Below, piece after piece: positions 23,283-27,803 of a stretch of DNA of 27,803 bases. The notes beneath the pieces are model-generated. The model was given only the letters and a program-made list of their open reading frames with translations, was not told where the DNA came from and ran no database searches. Within the stretch, counting starts at the first letter, position 1. Each line of letters starts with the position of its first letter. A program made the translations under genes and the position numbers. Origin of the DNA: a virus; IMG/VR virus record IMGVR_UViG_3300042691_023867, positions 1-27,803 of that record. The stretch is one strand, 5' to 3'.

Positions 23283-23964
23283 GCCCCCTCCTCTTCCTCG
23301 CCTCTGCCTGCCAGTGGTGCGCGTCGAACTCGTGCGCCCGGGTGACCGTCACCCGCTTGTCATGGGCGTTGTACCAGCACAGCGGATAATCGACGCCGAC
23401 GATAGGAAGCCCTCGCTTCCAGCAGACCTCCTCGACGCGCAACCAGTGGTCGTAGTCATGGCTGATCTTCCCTCGGTGCGGGCCCGCCTCGAGCCAGACG
23501 TCCTTGCGAATGAGGAACGCCGGTCCGAAGTAGCAGTTGACGTCCGCGATCAGTCGGGCCGGGTCGTAGGGCTTGAACAGGTATTGCACACGCTCGGGGG
23601 TGCAGTGCCAGAAACCACCATAGGCCACGCCGGCCCCGTCCGCGATCTGGTCGGACAGAATGCCAAGCGCGCACTCGTGCATGACGTTGTCCGACGAGCA
23701 CCAGGTAAGCGCCTCGACGTGGGCCGAGAAGGTATCGACGCCACGGTTGATCGCCCCCGCCGTGCCCTCGTTCTTCCTGGACTCGACGGTCCAAAAGTCG
23801 TCCGGGTAGGCCCGCGCGAAGGTGGCGATCACCTTCGGCGTGGCGTCGGTTGACCCGTCGTCAACGACGCACACGCCGTCATGGTCCATGGCAAGCACCG
23901 ACGCCAGCGCCCCCGGGAGCCACTGGGCCTGGTTGTAGGTCGGCATCACGACTCCGACTCTCAT
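23275..23964 (-). CDS. Family 2-type (GT-A) glycosyltransferase
   Basis: The 229-residue protein starts RVGVVMPTYNQAQWLPGAL, the classic GT2 opening. VVDDGSTDAT (about residues 33-42) binds the nucleotide, SSDN (about residues 90-93) occupies the DxD position, and HDYDHWLRV (about residues 169-177) resembles the acceptor/catalytic helix. It is soluble, with no membrane helices. The ATG at 23964 gives an ATGA overlap with the upstream 71-residue gene, preferred over 23982. GT2 enzymes transfer sugars with inversion to polysaccharides, lipids or proteins. Its company with other transferases suggests a multi-sugar product. Confidence 0.85.
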   Translation of the reverse strand: MRVGVVMPTYNQAQWLPGALASVLAMDHDGVCVVDDGSTDATPKVIATFARAYPDDFWTVESRKNEGTAGAINRGVDTFSAHVEALTWCSSDNVMHECALGILSDQIADGAGVAYGGFWHCTPERVQYLFKPYDPARLIADVNCYFGPAFLIRKDVWLEAGPHRGKISHDYDHWLRVEEVCWKRGLPIVGVDYPLCWYNAHDKRVTVTRAHEFDAHHWQAEARKRRGLG

Positions 23965-24176
23965 GTGCCAGCCTTCGGCCAAAGCACGTCGGCCATCTTC
24001 TGGCGCAGCGCGAAGCGCGCCCTGTCCTCCGCGATGTCGATCTCGATACTCGCCGGCACTGGCTTGACCGACTGGACGCGCTTGATCATACGCAGCGCGG
24101 TGAGCACGGCCTCAGCGTCCTCATCGCGCAGGTCGCAATCCAACGTCACCAAGAACCCCGCCACGCGCTCGCTCAC
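23961..24176 (-). CDS. Small conserved-looking phage protein
   Basis: The 71-residue protein MSERVAGFLVTLDCDLRDED... has a strand-helix-strand pattern (GFLVTLD, then AEAVLTALRMIKRVQSVKP) and a C-terminal helix ending in ADVLWP. This small type, with an opening like SERV-x-GF-V-TL and a central EAV-x-LR-MIK segment, is met in many unrelated phages without assigned function. GTG at 24176 overlaps the upstream stop by 4 nt (GTGA). A role in the cassette itself is not implied. It could be a regulatory or binding subunit. Confidence 0.6.
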   Translation of the reverse strand: MSERVAGFLVTLDCDLRDEDAEAVLTALRMIKRVQSVKPVPASIEIDIAEDRARFALRQKMADVLWPKAGT

Positions 24177-24766
24177 ATCACCCTCTTTCCCGCCCTCACG
24201 TCCCTCGACGCTTGGGTGTGCTCAATCACTGGAGCCCTCGGCCCGCCCCACCTCGGTTCAGCCATGAAGTCTACCCAGCAGTACTCTGCCGGGAGCGAGC
24301 CCACTACCGCCCCTGCGTTCTCTGCGGCCCACTTCGCCGCCCGTCCCATGAGCACCTGATCCCACTCCTCTGGGCACTCTTCGCAGAGCATGGCCCAGCG
24401 GTGCAGGAACGTAGACGCCCCTACGTTCGGGTCAGGCGCGACCCACACCGTTCCGCTCAGCACTTCCTTGGTCTTTGGGACCGTATGGAAGGCCAGAGAG
24501 GCCCCGAGCTCATGGGCCGCGTCGAACAGGTCGGGGACGCTTCGGACGATTGCGTCAGCGTCGATCCACGCCACAGGGCGGCCCGGGTGCGCGGCCCGGG
24601 CCTTAAGGAGCGCCTCGGGCTTGATGTGGCCGTTCTTCGTCCAGTCGCCCGACGAGTCGTATGGCACGGCGAGGAGGTCCACCCCGTGCGCGATACACGA
24701 CGACTCCAGCCGAATTCGGAGGTCGGAGTAGCCCGGGGTATAGGCCGTGACGGCCAGCGTCCGCAC
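24173..24766 (-). CDS. DxD GT-A glycosyltransferase-like protein
   Basis: The 197-residue protein begins RTLAVTAYTPGYSDLRIRL and has a central WIDADAIV motif (Asp69 and Asp71), the metal-binding DxD of a nucleotide-diphospho-sugar transferase fold. A VWVAPDPNVGASTFLHRWA segment and an acidic CPEEWDQ helix follow, as in proteins annotated as nucleotide-diphospho-sugar transferases. GTG at 24766 overlaps TAG of the upstream gene (TAGTG) with a strong GGAGGAGG ribosome-binding site upstream; the longer reading is out-of-frame overlap. Sugar specificity is unknown. Confidence 0.7.
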   Translation of the reverse strand: MRTLAVTAYTPGYSDLRIRLESSCIAHGVDLLAVPYDSSGDWTKNGHIKPEALLKARAAHPGRPVAWIDADAIVRSVPDLFDAAHELGASLAFHTVPKTKEVLSGTVWVAPDPNVGASTFLHRWAMLCEECPEEWDQVLMGRAAKWAAENAGAVVGSLPAEYCWVDFMAEPRWGGPRAPVIEHTQASRDVRAGKRVM

Positions 24767-25428
24767 TAGAGCACCTCCTCCGCTAGACGCTTCTCCCAGC
24801 AGTCCAGCCGACTGCTCCCTTGATACGTCTCTAGGACGACAACACGCGCGCGCACCTTCGTGGCCGCCCACCGGAATGCCTCGAGGTAGCGGTCATACAG
24901 AGACTCATTCGCCGGCTTCGTGTGGGTGTAGCCGTCGTGCCAGTTCGCCGTGACTCCGTTCTCTCCCTTCAGGTCGAACCCAAGGAGGTAGATCGGGTCG
25001 GCGCCCAAGATGTCCGCGAGGTTCAGGGCCGCGAAGCCGCTGTTTCCTCCGCACCCGACTCCCTCTTCTAGAGACCGGCCCCACGCAAGGGCGCTGTGCG
25101 GGTTCGGGACTCCCTTGGCTGCGCACGGGAGGATCAGGTCAACGCTGGGCTTCTTGTCCCCAGTGTCTACCCAGACACGAGGCGCGCCGGACGTTACCCG
25201 CCCACTCGCGTCGGGCAGCCACCGCGCTGGCTGCTTGCGCCAATACACAGAGTCCATGGCCAGCCACAGGTCTGGCTCCAGGAACTCGGCGGCGCGGTTC
25301 ACGGAAATGCACTTCGTCCCCGCGTCACAGAGCCTCTCGGCGCGCGCCCAGTCGAATCCCCTGAGGCTCGGCCCTCCCCCTACGATCACGCAGGGGGAGC
25401 CAGACCACATGCCGTCACGAAGGGCCAT
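24766..25428 (-). CDS. DUF115/MptE-like protein, possible sugar transferase or surface-sugar enzyme
   Basis: The 220-residue protein has CVIVGGGPSLRG at residues 13-24, then the pattern NSGFAALNLADILGADPIYL (about residues 129-148) followed by LGFDL. This is the signature of DUF115 proteins (6-hydroxymethylpterin pyrophosphokinase MptE-like). Related Maf proteins attach nonulosonic acids to flagellin; in phages the function is undefined. ATG at 25428 overlaps the upstream gene by 14 nt; ATG at 25410 is an alternative. Position among transferases supports a glycan role, but a nucleotide-related reaction is equally possible from the family. Confidence 0.7.
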   Translation of the reverse strand: MALRDGMWSGSPCVIVGGGPSLRGFDWARAERLCDAGTKCISVNRAAEFLEPDLWLAMDSVYWRKQPARWLPDASGRVTSGAPRVWVDTGDKKPSVDLILPCAAKGVPNPHSALAWGRSLEEGVGCGGNSGFAALNLADILGADPIYLLGFDLKGENGVTANWHDGYTHTKPANESLYDRYLEAFRWAATKVRARVVVLETYQGSSRLDCWEKRLAEEVL

Positions 25429-25798
25429 CGGAGCACTCAGGCACGCAGTCGGGACCGCCGCAGTTGTCCGCGATGCTCAGTCCAGACGCCTCGATCCAGT
25501 GCGCGATCTCTTTCAGCGTCACCCTGCCGAAGTTGCGGCACTTCAGGTGATACAGGCACACCTTGGAAACGCTCTCCGGGCTGACTTGCCAAAGCCCGTC
25601 CGGACTCATTCGGCCAAACCCGGCACTCTCCAGGCACCTCCCGGCGCGCACAGACAAAGGCCTCCGCTCCCGCGGCGCATCTGGAACCGCAGGGGCGGGC
25701 CACAGGAGATTCGCCACGTTTAGCGCCACCTGCGGTTCCATCTTCGACTCAATGCAAAGCCGCAGCGCTGCCTCTCGAATCCACTCATCGCGCTTCAC
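25415..25798 (-). CDS. Small protein with RNA polymerase alpha-CTD-like helix-hairpin-helix domain
   Basis: The 127-residue protein has a helical N-terminus (about residues 1-35) and a Pro-rich linker. A domain at about residues 48-110 then reads LSVRAGRCL ... KCRNFGRVTLKEI ... GLSI. This matches the RNA polymerase alpha subunit C-terminal domain (E. coli LTVRSANCL, then NLGKKSLTEI): the key Arg is kept, the Asn beside the Cys has become Arg, and Lys-Ser has become Val-Thr. It lacks the alpha N-terminal domain. It may bind UP-element-like DNA or RNA polymerase to steer late transcription. GTG at 25798 has AGGAGG 6 nt upstream and a GTGA overlap with the terminase gene. The C-terminal Cys-rich tail is unexplained. 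Confidence 0.7.
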   Translation of the reverse strand: MKRDEWIREAALRLCIESKMEPQVALNVANLLWPAPAVPDAPRERRPLSVRAGRCLESAGFGRMSPDGLWQVSPESVSKVCLYHLKCRNFGRVTLKEIAHWIEASGLSIADNCGGPDCVPECSDGPS

Positions 25799-27300
25799 CA
25801 CCCACCTCCTCTACCCCTACCGTCCCACCAATCCCCACCGCCGCCCCACGGGCTAGGCTCAATCTCGTACTCAATCCCCCTCGTGCCCAGCATGTCGTTG
25901 AACACTCGGACCGCGTAGGCTACGACGTCAGCGACGTCCTTGTAGCGGCCCGCCGGGAACTGCAAGAGCTCGGCCTCGACGTCCGGGAGCCACGCCGCTC
26001 CCTCTGCGAAGAAGAACCGGCCGCCTTCCATGAACGCGACCGCCGGGTGCGCGCGACTGACCTTGTCCTTGTCTGCTTCCAGCGCCCTCACTGGAATACC
26101 CTGAGACACCGCCACCTGGAGCAGGTGCAAGTGCCATGCGGTCTTCTCGGCGTGGAGCTGGTAGCCGTCCTGGTGGAGCCTCTTGAGCGTCGAGAGGATC
26201 GCCGGCCCGTCCATTTGCCCGCGACTCAGTCCGACCATGAAGAGCCGCTTGTATTGCAAGTCGGCCAGGAAGCACCCGAACGCGCTGGTATCCGCGTACG
26301 TCTTCTCCACTACAGCCAGGTCCGCGGTGACGAACGGGATCAGTCCAGCCCGCGCCAGTGGCTTGGCCCCGCCCGGCACTTCGATATGGTCCGCGAAGAC
26401 GCGGGCGTAGCGGAAGTGCTCCCGCTTGTAGATCGCGCCGTCTGCCCCCGTAGGCCGTCCCTGGTAGAGCGAGGCCCAGGTATGCGCGTCTCGGGCCTTG
26501 ATCCGCTCGAGCTCCTCGAGCGGGAACAACTCCGGGCACAGTGGCTCCCCGGGCTTCCTTCCCATGGGGTCGTCGGCCTCGGCAATGGCCGGGAGGCGAA
26601 TGATCTTCCAGCCCTCCTTATCCAGTCCGCGCGCCTTCCTGTCCTCAAGGCGCCCGATCGGGTCGTCATGGTGCCACCTCGTGGCGATCATTGCGGCCTT
26701 GCCGGTCTTGGTGAGGCGCGTCAAGGCCACCTTCATCAGCCAGTTCCAGGTCTTGTCCCGGATCGTCTGTGACTGGGCCTCCTCGTCGTCCTTCAGCAAG
26801 TCGTCGAGAATGAGCAGTTCGGCCCGCTTCCCGGTCACCGGGCCGCCCCGGCCGACCGCCCGGAGGTAGCCCGACCGCTTCGAGCGCTTCGCTACAGCGT
26901 CCCAACGGTGGACGTCCCACGCCTCCGACTTCGCTCGGGGGCTGACTTCGACTCCGAAGACCTCATTCCCGTGGAGCGCGAGCAGTTCTTTGCTGACTTT
27001 CGACCATTCCAGGGTCAAAGAGGCCGCGTAGCTGGCCTGAATGACTCGCGCGCCCGGGTTGACCCCGAGGAACCATGTCACGAAGAACTTGGAGAGAAAC
27101 TCCGACTTCCCGTGGCCGGGGGGCACCGAAAGGGCCATATAGCGGTCTGGGCCGCGCAAAAACGAGTCAATCTCCTGGCAAAGCCACCGAAGCCAGGCAT
27201 AGGGCACCCAGGCGCCCTCAGAGGCGTAGATCCCCCACAGCGCAGGGTGGCTCTTGGCCGCCTCTGGGGACGGCAAAACGAGGCCTTCGGCTGCCGCCAT
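25795..27300 (-). CDS. Terminase large subunit
   Basis: The 501-residue motor protein contains a Walker A motif VPPGHGKSEF (residues 59-68) and Walker B LLILDD (residues 162-167) with following acidic residues. IATRWHHDD (about residues 205-213) is the coupling motif. The C-terminal RNase H-like nuclease has TADLAVVEKTYADTS (residues 325-339, Asp327) and KDVADVV (about residues 454-460). It pumps DNA into the prohead and cuts it. The C-terminus is Gly/Trp-rich. ATG at 27300 lies 3 nt after the TAG of the small subunit gene. It is followed directly by the alpha-CTD-like gene, the first gene of the accessory cassette. Confidence 0.92.
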   Translation of the reverse strand: MAAAEGLVLPSPEAAKSHPALWGIYASEGAWVPYAWLRWLCQEIDSFLRGPDRYMALSVPPGHGKSEFLSKFFVTWFLGVNPGARVIQASYAASLTLEWSKVSKELLALHGNEVFGVEVSPRAKSEAWDVHRWDAVAKRSKRSGYLRAVGRGGPVTGKRAELLILDDLLKDDEEAQSQTIRDKTWNWLMKVALTRLTKTGKAAMIATRWHHDDPIGRLEDRKARGLDKEGWKIIRLPAIAEADDPMGRKPGEPLCPELFPLEELERIKARDAHTWASLYQGRPTGADGAIYKREHFRYARVFADHIEVPGGAKPLARAGLIPFVTADLAVVEKTYADTSAFGCFLADLQYKRLFMVGLSRGQMDGPAILSTLKRLHQDGYQLHAEKTAWHLHLLQVAVSQGIPVRALEADKDKVSRAHPAVAFMEGGRFFFAEGAAWLPDVEAELLQFPAGRYKDVADVVAYAVRVFNDMLGTRGIEYEIEPSPWGGGGDWWDGRGRGGGW

Positions 27301-27303
27301 GCG

Positions 27304-27723
27304 CTAGGCCAGCTTGATCCCGAAGCGCTTGGCGGCCTCGGCCGGCGTCTCTCGGGACTTCGGCGGCGCCACTTCGGTCGGGTCTTGAGTGGTCGGCACC
27401 ACCGTCTTTGGCCCTCGCCGCTTGTCTACTCGGTCCAGCAGGAGCTTTGCTGCCGCCACTCGAGCGGTTCCTGGCTGCTCCTCGTCGTCCACAATCGCCC
27501 GCGCCGCCTCGAGGGCTCTCTCCTCGTCTGGGTCTGCCGGCCCCGGCGGTGGGAGTGCGGCCCTGCGCCGCTCGAGCTCGCGCACGAACGCCGGGTCTTT
27601 CACCAGCTCCTTGACGTGCTTCCTGCTGTAGCCGCTTGCCTTGGCGGCCTTGGTGTTGTTCGGGTCTTCCAGGAGCGCCCGGAGCAACTTTTCACGCTTC
27701 GTTGGGTCTACGTCACCAGCCAA
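27304..27723 (-). CDS. Terminase small subunit-like DNA-binding protein
   Basis: The 139-residue protein has an N-terminal HTH-like region (about residues 8-45, KAAKASGYSRKHVKELVKDP). A helical oligomerisation middle contains ARAIVDDEEQPGTARVAAAK, and the C-terminal tail is Pro/Lys-rich. Small terminases recognise the packaging site and load the large subunit. TTG at 27723 has GGAGGTG about 5 nt upstream; no ATG/GTG/TTG lies further upstream in the frame, which stays open to the window edge. The gene lies immediately before the large subunit gene. Repeats just upstream could be its binding sites. Confidence 0.75.
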   Translation of the reverse strand: MAGDVDPTKREKLLRALLEDPNNTKAAKASGYSRKHVKELVKDPAFVRELERRRAALPPPGPADPDEERALEAARAIVDDEEQPGTARVAAAKLLLDRVDKRRGPKTVVPTTQDPTEVAPPKSRETPAEAAKRFGIKLA

Positions 27724-27803
27724 GGTGGCACCTCCATGGCACCAAGGTATACGTAACCCACGACAGCCCAGATTCTCCCGGTGGCACCTATTGGCCGGGG
27801 AGA
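27724..27803 (-). promoter_or_regulatory. Right-edge non-coding leader with TGGCACC repeats
   Basis: The last 80 bases hold the leader of the small terminase gene. TGGCACC occurs at 27726-27732, 27737-27743 and 27782-27788; the first and last copies extend to a 10-base direct repeat GGTGGCACCT (27724-27733 and 27780-27789). A TACGTATACC segment (27748-27757 region on either strand) contains overlapping palindromes. This may be a terminase recognition site or operator; no firm promoter boxes are seen and the upstream side is cut off. Confidence 0.35.

Noticed and set aside
19431-25428. Idea that the radical SAM/glycosyltransferase genes are chance host contamination or a bacterial island
   Set aside because: They are joined by short overlaps to phage-type genes on both sides (terminase, portal) with the same start/stop style.

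Overview
This 27.8 kb window is the late (packaging, head, tail and lysis) half of a tailed double-stranded DNA bacteriophage or prophage. By eye it is roughly two-thirds G+C. The host is probably a Gram-negative, GC-rich bacterium, because two genes encode exported proteins, one with a lipobox followed by Ser (an outer-membrane lipoprotein signal), and spanin-like membrane/coiled-coil proteins sit next to a holin-like gene. No replication, integration or repressor genes are present, so lifestyle cannot be judged. Both window edges may simply be cut from a longer genome.

Layout, read in the main direction of transcription (minus strand, right to left). (1) 27.7-25.8 kb: small and large terminase subunits. 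(2) 25.8-19.4 kb: an unusual accessory cassette with a small protein carrying an RNA-polymerase alpha-CTD-like domain, a DUF115/MptE-like protein, four glycosyltransferase-like proteins of different folds (a DxD GT-A protein, GT2, a GT-B-like protein, GT32-like), two small proteins, a radical SAM enzyme, a coiled-coil protein and a zinc-ribbon protein. (3) 17.7-19.4 kb: a gpW-like protein and a lambda-type portal on the opposite (plus) strand, although they sit at the canonical position between terminase and protease. (4) 17.6-14.7 kb: protease-scaffold fusion, decoration protein, Mu gpT-type major capsid protein and FII-like connector. Strong RNA hairpins lie on both sides of the capsid gene. 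(5) 14.7-3.7 kb: a carbohydrate-binding-module structural protein, tail tube, chaperone-like protein, a very short tape-measure candidate, an HNH protein, and distal tail, hub, fibre and lectin-like proteins. (6) 3.7-0 kb: a metalloprotease-like lipoprotein, an exported VWA-domain protein, two HNH proteins, a holin-like protein and membrane/coiled-coil proteins that probably form the lysis module.

Genes are packed extremely tightly. Most junctions are 1-4 nt start/stop overlaps (GTGA, ATGA, TTGA, TAGTG, TGATG). On my start assignments about 17 of 37 genes start with GTG, three with TTG and one possibly with CTG, so translational coupling seems to be the rule. The exceptions are the divergent region at 17623-17722, the two capsid-flanking gaps, the gap at 5154-5220 and the right edge.

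The most novel-looking part is the radical SAM/multi-glycosyltransferase cassette embedded in the late operon between terminase and portal, with the alpha-CTD-like protein at its head. The simplest reading is phage-encoded glycan or other modification of a virion or host surface component, made at the same time as the capsid. Its substrate cannot be read from the sequence.
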